A DNA stretch of 64,000 nt, taken from Adiantum capillus-veneris (lineage: Eukaryota; Streptophyta; Polypodiopsida; Polypodiales; Pteridaceae). A program made the translations under genes and the position numbers. The DNA is taken from contig CM043945.1 in NCBI GenBank assembly GCA_014529385.2, positions 147,578,741 to 147,642,740 of the forward strand. Direction: 5' to 3'. The notes beneath the pieces were generated by a model that was not told where the DNA came from, ran no database searches, and was given only the letters and a program-made list of their open reading frames with translations. This document shows, in pieces, positions 1-11,300 of the stretch; positions within the stretch are counted from its first letter, which is position 1, and each line of letters starts with the position of its first letter.

Positions 1-81
1 CCCTCTCTCTTTAGGGGAGGTTCCTTAAGATTGAAGCATCAAAGCACCTCTGCTTAGAGGTTATTCCCACCAAGTTGAGGA

Positions 82-85
<4 letters not shown>

Positions 86-162
<77 letters not shown>
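86..162. repeat. (CT)n microsatellite
   Basis: An uninterrupted CT run of about 77 bases. No LINE 3' end is recognisable on its left, unlike most other CT tracts in this window. Confidence 0.97.
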
Positions 163-165
<3 letters not shown>

Positions 166-284
166 ACAAGCCGCGCTACATTGCAACTCACTCCCTTTCT
201 ATGCACCCAAGATTCATGCCGAGTCATAACCTATGCAGAAAAACATAATGAAAAAGACACTATCAAGGATTTTGCACAGCTGAG

Positions 285-1003
285 ATTTTTTGTTTAAAAA
301 TCATGAAAGTACTAGAAAGTATTTATGTGACATTGAAAATATTCTCATTCTTTGTCTCTCAAAACTAATCCTGGAAGTTGGTGGAAAGGACATTCAAGTG
401 TCCTTTAACCCTAAAGTACTTAGTCAATTTTATTAAATAGACCCACGTGAGGCCCTTACATGAAAGGACTCTTTAAAACAATCAGTCACTTGTATTCACT
501 ACAGCTTGTTTCGCAAAGCCAAAAACGACAAGATAGAGTTGCCAAGATCAAGGAATCCAAATTCACTCCCTCATGAAAGTTAATCCCCGTTCATGGCGAG
601 CCAAGGTAATTTTCTACAATAAGGTAGGTGAGTAAAAACACAATCACTTGCTAGTACCAATGAAAGAACAAACATTGACTCTAAATTTGGTTATAATATA
701 CAAGGAAATTCTTTTAACAACCACATACTCCTAGGTGAAATTTACATGCTCATAAGAAAGAGCTAAATCTGATAAATTGGGTCGTCAATCACTAACTATT
801 CCTGGAAACTTTGAGGTTCACTCCTTGCAAAAATATCCACACAATTTCTCCTATCACTGAGAGAACGATGCAAGGGACAAACAAAGCCATCTGGAAAAAG
901 AACAAACAACTGAGTAAATACGTAGCTTCAAGGGGCTTAGCTTTTGATGAAAGCAACTACTGGTGGAGTGCCCTTTGTGGTGGAGTGCCCTTACTGTTCA
1001 TTT
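285..1003 (-). repeat. Decayed duplicate of the transporter gene 3' end
   Basis: This stretch aligns along its length with 3312-4104, for example the shared segments around 'ggtggaaaggacattcaagtg' and 'gcttcaaggggcttagct'. The alignment includes the last coding exon, the last intron and a few bases of the penultimate exon, and stops abruptly near 1003. The copy at 3312-4104 contains a further insertion of roughly 60-100 bases near 3452. It is a direct, same-orientation partial duplication lying about 2.3 kb downstream of the working gene end. Confidence 0.85.
796..890 (-). pseudogene. Pseudo-exon: copy of PHT4-like terminal exon
   Basis: On the minus strand a pyrimidine-rich acceptor (ttccag) is followed by ATGGCTTTGTTTG, the counterpart of the real terminal exon at 3921-4016. 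A one-base deletion after the TGTGTGGA segment shifts the frame, so the conserved end 'ASSEPQSF' is lost. Several substitutions also alter conserved positions. The penultimate exon is represented only by its last few bases plus donor (near 993-1000), so this copy cannot make a transporter. Confidence 0.8.
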
Positions 1004-3311
1004 CTAGCATGTTATATATTGTGTATTATACCATTGATAATTACTTAAGTACCATCATAAATGCTACACTTATTAACCCACTCCAATCCTTACAATTGGT
1101 ATCAAAGCCAAGAGAAATAGTTAGCTTCTTATGCTTGTAGCATTCTAAGTTTTGTTATTTCCTCTAATCGAATATCTGATTAATCATCTGTGGGCATGCC
1201 CTTTCCAATGATCATTGTTTATGCTTCAGGTACTTTGTTTAGGAAGAACTGAGGCTTGTAGTTTGGCTTGAGATCGTTGTATAGGTCCTACAACGGCGGG
1301 CACTTTACCTCATTAGCCTTTATGCTCAAGCTACAACCAATATAGATGACATTTTTTGTGGTACCAAGTAGGCATGGCCTAGCTATCAAGCAGCTAATTC
1401 ATAAGACAACACGAATAACCCAAGAGAGCCTCAAGTAGGGAGACCCAAGTGAGCCAATACACTCCATAGTTGATTAATGCTTGATTAGAAAGACCTTAAG
1501 CACATTTAGATAGTAGGTGTATTTTGTGTGCTTTCATTTTCCAAGCTCCATTAATTAACCCCTCAATTATCCCCAATTGATTCCAACCACATCATTTGAA
1601 ATGATCGATTGATGGACTAATTTTGATTACATCATTGGATGATTAATGTTCTTTTGAGTGCAAAATGCATTCTATTTCTCCCTAATTTGCATCCCTAATT
1701 AAATTCTTTAACATTTTTATCACCTTGTATTATTCACACCATCTCGACGCCCTTCTCAATAGATTTCCATAGAGTTCTTGACCTCACAATTTGAGCCTCA
1801 TTAGCTCAAATAATTACCCCTTTATTTCTTCGTTATTTTAGTGTCTATTTGCGAGTGTGATATCTTAGGGAGGTAAAGCATAAGTATTCATTTCTCACCC
1901 CTCACCGCAAGTCAAAGTCAACCCATGTGGGACACGTGAATTGGGCCACCTACAACAAGGCATTGTGGCCTCACAAGTTCGTGAGCTCGTTGCATGAGGA
2001 ATAGAGGAAGCAATTGAAGAAGGCACAACTAGATGGAGCAAGTGGGAAACATTTGTTGCATTATCATCAACATTAACAGTTTCATTTAGTTCATCAAATA
2101 AATAGAAGTGGTACGAGTGTGGTAAACTTCTTGAAGGATTGCTCCAAATAAAATTACTATGGAATATGCAACAAGAAGAGACATCCACTGTCCAAATGTC
2201 AAAGGAGGGGTAGCAACAATAGCCAATCCGAAGGAGAAGTCATCCTGCCAAAAATTGAAGAGGGAGCAAACTTCTTGTTCAATACAAGGAGAATATTACA
2301 ATGACATTTTATAGAGGATATGGATGATTCACAAGAAGGAATCTTTAGTCTCTATGATACCATGATCTAATGAGACTTTTGTAGCCTTTGCAATATAGAT
2401 GTGTGACTTCAATGACCTGTGTGGCATAAGTCTGTGCATTTCGTTCACTAGTCCAAAGTCGGACGGTTCCTAGGTGTTTGGCCTTTAACATGCACACAAA
2501 CATATAGTGTATACCTTCCCTATTTTAATCACTACTCCAAGTGGCATCTTGTCATGCGACCTCCATGTGAGGTGTATGAGATATACTGGCATCCAAATAA
2601 GTTGCCCAAACCACCTTGTTAGTTTAAAGCCAGATTCATTTGTACTACTACATTATACTACACTATATCCACTTAAGTGGTCCATATTGTACAAACTTAT
2701 AATGTGAGTTTGTGGCTAATAATTTAGTTCAATTCCAACTCGTTACATGTCCACCCTAATCCTCACATGGTTTTCCCTTTCGAATAACCTTGGGTGCAAG
2801 CATTAAGTCATAATAGTATTACATAACCATTTAAAATATTGACGAAGTACAATGTTGTTGAGATATTGATGTACGCAATTTGCTTCCTATTTACACTCTC
2901 TCAATATCATCTCTTCAGGGTTGATTGAATGGATTTGTTTTAGCAACATTACATCCATGTCTTTGAAGTATCTTGGTGTCAGATAAGGTAGCTAAAGTTG
3001 ACCTTCAATGATAGTAGAACTGGTGGAGCTTGTGCAAAGATAATATCGCTCCAAAAAGCTTGCCCACTTTGTAAACTATCTATAATAGTGCCCTACTTGT
3101 CTACATGAGCCTGCATGCCCACCAGCACCTCATTCTTAAACCCTCAACACTCTCAATATCCACTCTTTGATAACCTGCTCTTGGTGATTGGTCGAGCTCT
3201 AACACATGGCAATGCATTTGGGCTTACATAATCATAATTAAGTTGTACCTTGGGAACTTTGTCCCATAAATCAAGCATGAAAGTAAAACAACACTTGAAA
3301 TATAAGCCATT
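1004..3311. other. AT-rich stretch with no recognisable gene
   Basis: About 2.3 kb between the two copies of the gene 3' end. Short ORFs exist on both strands (for example 1895-2188 minus), but none has a recognisable domain, splice-supported extension or TE similarity that I can see. It may be an old, unrecognisable transposon or simple intergenic DNA. Confidence 0.5.
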
Positions 3312-3920
3312 AAATTTTTGTTTATAGATCATCAAAGGCCTAGAAAGTAATTATGTGACATGGGAAACGTTCTCATCTTCTTTTGTCTCTCAAAATTAAA
3401 ACTAGAAGTTGGTGGAAAGGACATTCAAGTGTCCTCTGACCCCAAAGTGCGTAGTCTTAAATATGCGGTATTGGAAACAAGGTGAGGGGTCACATTAGCA
3501 TCCTAAAACAATTCTAAGAAATAGACCCACGTGAGGCTCTTATATGAAAGGACTCTTTTACAAAGAAAACTATCCAAAAATAAAATAAAATCAGTCACTT
3601 GTATGCAGAACTCCCTTCTTCACTAAGGCTTGCTTCACAAAGCCAAAAATGAGAGGAGAGAGTTGCCAAGATCAGGAATCCAACTTCACTCTCTCATGAA
3701 AGTTAATCCCCGTTCTTTGAGGGCCAAGCTCATTTTCTACAATAAGGTTAGTGAGCAAAAACACAATCACTTGCTCTTGTCAATGAAAGAACAAACATTG
3801 GCTCATAATTTGGTGATAAAATACAAGGAAATTCCTTTAAGGACCACATGCTCCTTGGCGAAATTTACATGCTCATAAGAAAGAGCTAAATCTGATAAAT
3901 TGGGTCAAGTCAATCACTAC
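3312..3920 (-). other. Downstream/3' UTR region of the transporter gene
   Basis: Sequence directly after the TAG stop of the PHT4-like gene on the minus strand. It is the better-preserved partner of the duplicate at 285-795 and presumably holds the 3' UTR. I cannot place the poly(A) site. Confidence 0.5.
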
Positions 3921-4016
3921 CTATTCCTCGAAACTTTGAGGTTCACTGCTTGCAAAAATATTCCACACAATTGCTCCTGTCACCCAGAAAATGATGCAAG
4001 GGGCAAACAATGCCAT
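3921..4016 (-). CDS. PHT4: PHT4-like gene, terminal coding exon
   Basis: The acceptor ttctgcag precedes ATGGCATTGTTTGCC. The exon reads MALFAPCIIFWVTGA then IVWNIFASSEPQSFEE and TAG, 31 codons plus stop, entered in phase 0. It covers the last transmembrane helix (hydrophobic ALFAPCIIFWVTGAIVWNIF) and the short tail typical of plant PHT4 proteins. The intron before it is only 77 bases. A decayed duplicate of this exon lies at 796-890. Confidence 0.9.
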   Translation of the reverse strand: MALFAPCIIFWVTGAIVWNIFASSEPQSFEE

Positions 4017-4093
4017 CTGCAGAAACAACAAACAATTGAGCAAAGAGGTAGCTTCAAGGGGCTTAGCTTTTGATTGTAAAGAGTGGCCCTTAC

Positions 4094-4180
4094 TGTCCAT
4101 GAATGTGTGTGATCTAACAAAACGCCTGTCAGATAGACACCAAGGACTCCAGGGATTGCACCTGCAGTATTAGTAATCCC
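4094..4180 (-). CDS. PHT4: PHT4-like gene, penultimate exon
   Basis: The exon is 87 bases, exactly 29 codons in phase 0, between acceptor gtgtgcag and donor gtaagg. It encodes GITNTAGAIPGVLGVYLTG followed by VLLDHTHSWT. The GITNT-GA-PG-VGV signature is characteristic of the SLC17/PHT4 family (11th helix region by comparison). Confidence 0.92.
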
Positions 4181-4213
4181 CTGCACACATGATGCGAGTT
4201 GATGAATCTGCTT

Positions 4214-4345
4214 AGATGAATCTGGGGAAAGCCCACATTCACAAGAACATATGATCATCACTTTCATCATGCATATTATTTACCAAATAGTGCCACATTC
4301 TCACTAATGTTATAAGTGCCCAATAGCGGCTGTAGAATAGAGTAC
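4214..4345 (-). repeat. Diverged single copy of the 215-bp repeat, inside a small intron
   Basis: Within the 292-base intron (4181-4472) this segment resembles the direct repeats at 38314-38528 and 38793-39007. Shared landmarks are 'catcatgcatagtattga' versus 'catcatgcatattattta', and 'agtgcccaatag' followed by 'gtgtagaa' or 'ctgtagaa'. It is either a solo terminal repeat of that element or the intronic source from which the element took sequence. Confidence 0.65.
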
Positions 4346-4472
4346 AAATTTATGTTCACCTAAGAACAGAGTATACATAGCCCACCAAAAACTGGAAATA
4401 GGAGCATATAAGTCAGACTTAGAAAACACTTGCGAAATAATTTCAACAATGAATTGGGATGAGAAAACTAAC

Positions 4473-4525
4473 CAGTAAAATGCTTGCATACTTCGGTGAA
4501 ATGTCTTGATGTGTACAATAAAGTC
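4473..4525 (-). CDS. PHT4: PHT4-like gene, exon with LYCTHQDISP motif
   Basis: A 53-base exon between acceptor ttttcag and donor gttagt. Its first two bases (GA) complete a glycine codon begun by the G that ends exon 34674-34815. Then come 17 codons reading LYCTHQDISPKYASILL. The x-THQDISP-YAS block is strongly conserved in plant PHT4 proteins. The split codon proves that this exon follows the one about 30.1 kb upstream. Confidence 0.92.
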
Positions 4526-5299
4526 CTGAAAATGGATCTGAATTAGCAAGCTCTCGAAGTTTTGAAGCATTACAAATATCAAAAGATATTGAAACATACA
4601 ACCAATGAATTCTATTACAGTACTAGTTAATGAAACAAAACCCTCAACGTGTGAAAGCCACAACTCGGTTAGCCTAACCCATATTTTGAGAAAAATGCAG
4701 TGGCGAAGATTTGAAGCGCAAAAGGGTCGAGAATTCACTTGCTATTCTTCATATGATAGCTCCAAATCAATCTAGGCTTTCCCCATCTCCAACCCGAAAA
4801 TGAAGGATAGCTCTATCTGCTGATCCCATGTCAAAAGGAATGGAATTTGAGTCTTCTTAAGCTGACACTCTTACGCCGCCTTAGGCAAACCACATATGCC
4901 TGTTTCAAACTTGACATCTATCCTCAAAAGAAAAGCAAAATCCTCATACCACGTTACTAAGATGATCAGACTCTTCCACAGGGAGAGGAGGGCTTGTGAC
5001 CAAAGTAGAGGCAAACTCCTCTGAAAAGAGAATGGCTATGAAAGAACCTCTGCCGAAAAGAATGATGCCTACCAGTAAATCTTGATCCTCAACGGGTGAA
5101 CGCCAAGGTCAGTCATTCGCGGATTTGATATCTGTTGGAGGAGCATGCCGATGGCGCCATATCAATCCACAGAAGAAGTTGTACCCTGGGTCTCCAATGA
5201 TTGAAGAGTCCAAGGCAAGCCCAAAACCCCAAGCGGCAGAGACCATCAGTATTTCCTTTTTGGGATGACATTGGATATACCACACATGCATTCACTTGT
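4526..5299 (-). other. Intron sequence without recognisable features
   Basis: This is the 3' part of the 30.1-kb intron, upstream of exon 4473-4525. Open frames such as 4310-4738 minus read through the exon and intron without meaning. The minus reading near 5109-5291 (containing GLALDSSIIGDPGYNF) has no family I recognise. The next recognisable unit is the LINE beginning near 5300. Confidence 0.5.
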
Positions 5300-7485
5300 C
5301 TCATAGGCTGACCACGAGGACAGGCTAGATTCAGGAGAGGATTCTTTACACTTGATCATATATTTTAACTTTGAGCTATCATTGAGGGTTGAGCACATGG
5401 GCATCGTATCTATTGTGCTTTGTGGATTTTTCCAAAGCTTTTGATACAATACTTAGGACGAGATTGAAGTATAGATTGTATGATTCAGGTTTGTGAGTGA
5501 GATTACATGGGGTAGCTTGGCACTATATGAGACAATGTCAGGTAAAGTGCCTGGGCAAGAGGGACTTTCAGAGGTAATTCATCCCACCTTTGGAGTGAAG
5601 CATGGATGGCCCCTCTCTCCTAAACTATTTGGTTTGTATATTGATGAGATGTCAGACTATATTGAGAGAGAAGGTGATGGAGGAATACAACCATCGGGCA
5701 CTTGTATATCCTTGTTGCTTTATGTGCACAATATTGTTCTCATTGCTGACTCGCCAAAGGGGTTACAGAGACAGTTGGATGCCTTACAAACTTAAGCACG
5801 GAATATGGATTTGTTAGTAAACCTTGGCAAGGCCAAGGTGATGATATTTAACACTACAGCACAGTAGGTGAGGGCATCAATACCAATGCTTACTTATGCT
5901 TAGGAAGTGGTGGAGTACGTAGAGTCCTACACATATCTAGGATTTGTTTTACGAGACCCTCTTTCTCTGTGAGAGAGGCAGTAGCTTCGAGACTAACACT
6001 AGGATATGCAACCCTTGCACAATTGGAGCGGATGTGCAATTTTTAGTAGCCTAACACTAAGCTGTGACTGTTTGATACATTGGTAAAATCCACATTATTT
6101 GATTGGGTACAGATTTGAGGAGAGATATAGAGAGATCACTAGTCACTAGGATGACACGTTTTAAGGCCGTAGTACTACCATGGGGTCGATATATTGATTG
6201 TGGTTGAAGCACTTCCTAGATCAATATCTTATATAGATGCCTTGTGGGAGCTTCCTAATTACCATTATGCTAGATTGGCCCTCAAGTCAGTGCTACAGCT
6301 AGCCATGGGGGGAGACTCTAGCTCTTGATATGCATAGATGTCAGCCTCGTTTCAGTTGCATGGCTTTACTATTGACAAATTGCCACCCTTCGTACTCCTT
6401 GGTCGCAAGAGAACTCTCACTCACATGTTTAGAGGTGAGTAGAATCGTCTGATAGAATCTCACACAGATTGACATAAAGAGCACATGGATGACTATTCCT
6501 CGTGAGTTGAGAGAGAAAATGCCTTTTTAAAGAAGGCATTTTCTTCACATTATGGAGAAGGAATATATTTTACAGCCAACTTACATGGATTGACACCTCT
6601 TGCATGGGCTTTGATGTGCCATAGGATAGCTTCAGGCGTCGTTCTATCAATTGCACATAAAGACAAATCAATACACTTTCATACCCCAAGAGTAGCGGAT
6701 ATGCCAGCTATGTTACTTAGAGCCAAAGACAGAGGAGCATTACATACATCGATGCCCAGTATATCACGAGGTACGAGGACGATTTCATTTTTTTTCTGTG
6801 TGACATCGAACCTGAGACAGAGTTGCACTACACATGCCACTGCCCCATATACTACGAGATATGAGGCCGCTTCCATTGCTTGTTTAGAGAGGGCTTTGGA
6901 CCATTCTCTAGAGTCATGCGGTACGGGGATCAGAGATGTCTGGGTTTGTTTTTGCTCGAGCTGCGCAGACACAGAGAGAGCCTGATGAGAGGAGAGGCTA
7001 GCCAGTCTCAGAGACAGATCATAGACTTCTTTAGAGCTGCCACTGGACACCGGGAGGAGTTACTACCACAACAGAGCTCCTCGCTTTACACCAGAGGCAT
7101 ACTGATCGACCAAGCGACTGAGTTGGGGAGATCCAGATGCCCACGACTGCGAAAGACTACATAGCATCGATGGAGGCTGCATCAGAGGATTCGGATCACT
7201 TTGGCCCGACATGCACGACGCCCGGTCAAACTACTAACCATGGAGGAGATTGATGAGATCCACCAGCGACCGATGCTGGATCTCCTGTGATCTAGATATC
7301 CCAGCTAGCTGCTTAGTTCACACCTAGCAGTTTAGGATTCCATAGTATTTTATTTTGTCATTCTGTCATTTCATTTTTGTCATCTTGTTACTCTGACTTT
7401 GTATCAGATCCACCACATTGTAACTTTCTGGTCTCATAGGTCACTTTGGCCTTTTGAAGACGTTAATATAACATTTCATTTCATT

Positions 7486-7489
<4 letters not shown>
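5300..7489 (+). mobile_element. LINE A: old 5'-truncated copy of the (CT)n-linked family
   Basis: Homology to the ORF2 of the better copies starts in the RT domain. The sequence around 5310-5480 corresponds to the GQAGFRRGFSTLDHIL and FVDFRKAFDTVPR motifs but is riddled with stops. It continues through a YVHNIV-like remnant of the YADD box (near 5725) and the thumb, to a readable C-terminal domain at about 6790-7160. That domain has the zinc-finger-like pattern CDIEPETELHYTCHCP and then FREGFGPFSRVMRYGDQRC. The 3' UTR ends with the conserved segment ttttgaagacgttaatataac, then CATTT units at 7472-7489, and runs straight into (CT)n. The element is not functional. Confidence 0.85.

Positions 7490-7545
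<56 letters not shown>
7490..7545. repeat. (CT)n tract joining two LINE copies
   Basis: A pure CT run of about 56 bases. It is preceded directly by the 3' end of LINE A and followed directly by the 5'-truncated start of LINE A2. Confidence 0.97.
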
Positions 7546-7547
<2 letters not shown>

Positions 7548-7815
7548 GCCGGTCAAACTACTAACCATGGAGGAGATTGATGAGATCCGCCAGCGACCGA
7601 TGCTGGATCTCCTGTGATCTAGCTATCCCAGCTAGATGTTTAGTTGCTTAGTTCACACCTAGCAGTTGAGGATTCCATAGTATTTTATTGTGTCATTCTG
7701 TCATTTTGTCATCTTGTTACTCTCACTTTGTATCAGATCCACCACATTGTAACTTTCTGGTCATAGGTCACTTTGGTCTTTTGAAGACGTTAATATAACA
7801 TTTCATTTCATTTCA
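7546..7815 (+). mobile_element. LINE A2: very short 5'-truncated copy (3' end only)
   Basis: It begins abruptly with acgccggtcaaactactaa, the codons for the last residues of ORF2 (RPVKLLTMEEIDEIRQRP, then MLDLL-stop at about 7617), and repeats the 3' UTR of LINE A. It ends ttttgaagacgttaatataac plus CATTT units, again followed by (CT)n. Both ends therefore sit on CT tracts, as expected for an abortive reverse transcription inserted into a (CT)n target. Confidence 0.9.
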
Positions 7816-7838
7816 TCTCTCTCTCTCTCTCTCTCTCT
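7816..7838. repeat. (CT)n tract joining LINE A2 and LINE B
   Basis: A short CT run between the CATTT tail of LINE A2 and the first ORF1 codons of LINE B. Confidence 0.95.
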
Positions 7839-8396
7839 TTGAAACAGAAGATGGTAAAGATGTCTTTGTGGATGGATGTGATCACGAAGATGCAGAAGAA
7901 GGCGGATGAGGCCGAGAAATGGATAGAAGTCGCTAAGAAAGGGAAAGGGAAAGCAACCACATCCGTCCCCACTCCTACAATCATCAACATGACTCTAGAA
8001 GAAGAGCAACGAAGGAAAACTAGAGCCTTGCATATAAGAGTAACCAGTCTAAAAGACCGAGATGATGTGGAAGGGGAAGTCGAAGAACTTCTCCGCATGA
8101 TGGGTAGTGAGGCTACTCATACAAAGGCATGGAGGGTAGGGAAGAAGACACAAGGCAATTGGGAGACTTCAAAAGGGAGAGCTTTAATCATCCGTTTCCC
8201 ATCCATGGAGGCAAAGAAGGACTTCTTGAAGAAGCGCTCTACGCCAAAGAAAACGGGCATATTCCTTGGAGATGACCTCACTCTCACACAGCTTGCGCAT
8301 ATGAGAGAGGTAATGCCAGAGATTCAAGCGGCAAGGGAGAAGGGAAAGACAGCCTTCTATGGCCGGGTGGTGATTGTAGAGCGGCGCTCCACATGA
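7839..8396 (+). CDS. LINE B ORF1 (truncated N-terminus), L1 ORF1p-like
   Basis: The remaining 185 codons are open. The residual coiled-coil end (DVITKMQKKADEAEKWIEV) is followed by an RRM-like block (RALHIRVTSLKDRDDV ... GRALIIRFPSMEAKKDFL) and a C-terminal domain (FLGDDLTLTQLAHM ... IQAAREKGKTAFYG then VVIVE). This order resembles the RRM and CTD of mammalian-type L1 ORF1 protein (Transposase_22), an RNA-binding chaperone, rather than the DUF4283/zinc-knuckle ORF1 usual in plant L1s. The start ATG at 7839 is only the first available one, because the true N-terminus is missing. The stop TGA (8394-8396) is followed by CGG and ORF2 in the same frame. Confidence 0.8.
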   Translation: MKQKMVKMSLWMDVITKMQKKADEAEKWIEVAKKGKGKATTSVPTPTIINMTLEEEQRRKTRALHIRVTSLKDRDDVEGEVEELLRMMGSEATHTKAWRVGKKTQGNWETSKGRALIIRFPSMEAKKDFLKKRSTPKKTGIFLGDDLTLTQLAHMREVMPEIQAAREKGKTAFYGRVVIVERRST

Positions 8397-11300
8397 CGGT
8401 GCGAGACCTATGGGACCACACTCAATGTTGCCACCCGGAATTGTAATGGATCTATGCGCCTTGAGGTGGGTGCTTTTGAGGATAGTTTTACGGGAAGAGA
8501 CATCGTCTTCTACTCCGAGACACATCAGGCCCCGGGGCAATCTATGCCTCACATTAGTGGATATAGATGGGAGACAGCCTGTAGACAGGAGACACGATCA
8601 GAGCACAGAGGGCAGGGCTCAGGAGGAGTGGCAGTGTTATTCAAGGAGGAGTTGCAGCCATTGATACATATAGCCCGCAGGGATGAGCAAGCTAGGTACA
8701 CGTGGGTGAGATTGAGAGCAGAGACAGGCATATATCTTTACATTGCTATTTGCTACTTTCCCCTGAGTACGTCAGTTTATGCACCACCCAGAGGACAGTC
8801 CCCCTTCTCTATTCTGGATCATGACATATGGGAGTTCTCTAGAGATGGTGACATCATCATTCTAGGGGATTTCAATGCTAGGACTGCCCATCATCAGACA
8901 CTATTTTATGATACTTCAGAGGAGATGTTGAGAGAGTTGGATGTTGCAGAGATGGGCCTATCCAGACTATCACAGGATGGAGAACACACTGAGTATGGAC
9001 GACACTTGATAGACATGGGGACAGCACATGGATCGGCCATCTTGAATGGCCTACAGAGATTTCCCACTGCGGGGGGTTTTACATGCTTTCCACACAGACA
9101 TGGAGCCAGCACAATGGATTATGTCATGGCACAACCGAGCCTCATCTCTAGTATCTAGGACCTCACGGTTGGACCTAGACCTGTTGGTGTGGCAGTGGAT
9201 CATGCTCTTGTGTCGATGACCATTTCTTTTCAGTTTAGTGTACCACACACGCTACGGGCTGCAGCCCCTACTCGCTACACCTTCACGCGGGAGACGGACT
9301 CTGTATACATAGATGGGATCTACAGACGCCGTGCACAGAGGAGCCACGGCGACCTCTGGAGGAGCTTACTACTATACTAACATAGACACTACATGATGCA
9401 GTAGCAGAGGCATACCCACATACCGAGCTTGAGCAAAGACGCCGTTCGGGGAGCATGCCCCAGAACAGTTGGTATGATGAGGAATCCCAGGACACTAGAG
9501 CTAGACTTCAAAGAAAGGTGCTTTTGGGGGACATCACTCATAGGTAGTCACAGATTGACTTCCGACGCCTAGTGCATCGGAAGAAGAGGGCATTTTTGGC
9601 TTGCCTAGAGCAGGATCTATACCAGCTATTCTTGAGTCAGGACTCACGTGAGGCATGGCGACTCTTTCAGGAGCACTCTCCCCCCCCCCGCCATCACTTC
9701 TACAGAGACCTGGGGCTAGTATGCATCATCTCTGTACACAGTTCTTGAGCAGCCCCCCCTTCCTGACCCCCCCGATCCATGCCCGCACACATGTGCTTTT
9801 TTCACCGCTGAGATGGTGAGGAAGGCCATTGACAGGATGAGGACTGGGAGAGCATATGATCATGATGGCTTAGTGGCTGAGCATTTCACGCATGCCAGAG
9901 ATTTACTAGCAGAGCTTCTAGTAGTTATGTTTAACCGTGCCATGTGTGAGGGCTTGCCTGATACTTGGAGCCTATCTACTATTGTACCTATCTTCAAGTT
10001 GGGAGACCCTATGGAGCCTGGGAACTATCGCACTATCATGATTGGACACACATTGGCATGGTTGTACGCATCTATTCTTGAGCAGTAGCTGAGTAGATGG
10101 GCAGAGAGGGAGGGGATACGCGCAGCGGGGCAGACAGGTTTCAGGAGGGGCTTTCTACTCTTGACCATATCTTGACACTCAGAGCCATCATTGAGGAGGG
10201 CATATCGCGTGGGAGAAGGATCTATTGTAGCTTTGTGGATTTCCGCAAAGCATTTGACATAGTGCCCACAGCTAGATTGATGCGCAGATTACAGCAGATG
10301 GGAGTACCCACAGAGCTCATTTGGGGGGTCATGGCATTATACAGGTCAGTAGTGGGGCATGTACGCACCTCAGAGGGTCTATCCACACCGGTTTACTCCA
10401 CTATTGGGGTGAAAGCAGGGCTGCCCGCTCTCTCCTACTCTATTTGGTATGTAGATGAGGTTTCTGACTACATTGAGAGAGATGGTGATAGAGGTGCACA
10501 ACTGATAGAGATGGTGATAGAGACATGGATCCCAATATTGCTATATGCTGATGATATTGTGTTGATCTCCGACTCTCCGGAGGGGATGCAACGTCACTTG
10601 GATGCTTTGCGTAGGTTTGCCCAGGAAAGTGGTTTGTTCGTCAGCCTTGGTAAAACCAAGGTCATGGTATTTAATACCACCCCACAATGGATCAGGAGGT
10701 CAGCGCCCACCTTCACATACGGCCAGAAGAAGGTGGAGTATACAGATGCTTACACTTACCTTGGAGTGGTTTTTAGTGGGCCAGCATTTTCATTGAGGAG
10801 GGCAGCAGAGACTAGATTGACCAGAGCCCATGCAGCATTGGGTAGATTGGAAAGGATGTGTTCACAGGTTTAGTTTCAGGAGCCTCAGACGAAGCTCTGG
10901 CTCTTTGACACTTTGGTGGCTTCTGCATTGCTTTATGGAGCTGAGATTTGGGGACCTTCACTGGATCATCACGGGAGGAAAGGCCGCGATGATGGATGCG
11001 GGGACATGGAGAAGCCTCTCGTCTCTATGATCTCGCGGCTCATTAGAGCCAAGGCTTCAGTACCACGTGCTATTGTACGAGCAGAGCTAGCTGCCCCCCC
11101 ACCGGTGGTTGAGGCACTCACCAGATCTGTCTCCTTCATACACCGCATGTGGGAACTTCCCAGAGACAGATATGCACGCCTTGCACTTGAGTCCTCTCGA
11201 CAGTTAACCATGCAGGGAGATACAGCATGCTGGTATGGGGAGATGACATCATGGTTGCAGGCGCATGGGTTCAGCATAGACAGATTGCCTCCCTTCCAGT

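Noticed and set aside
86-162. CT tract at the window start as another LINE junction.
   Set aside because: Neither side shows a LINE 3' end or ORF2 sequence, so the link cannot be supported here.
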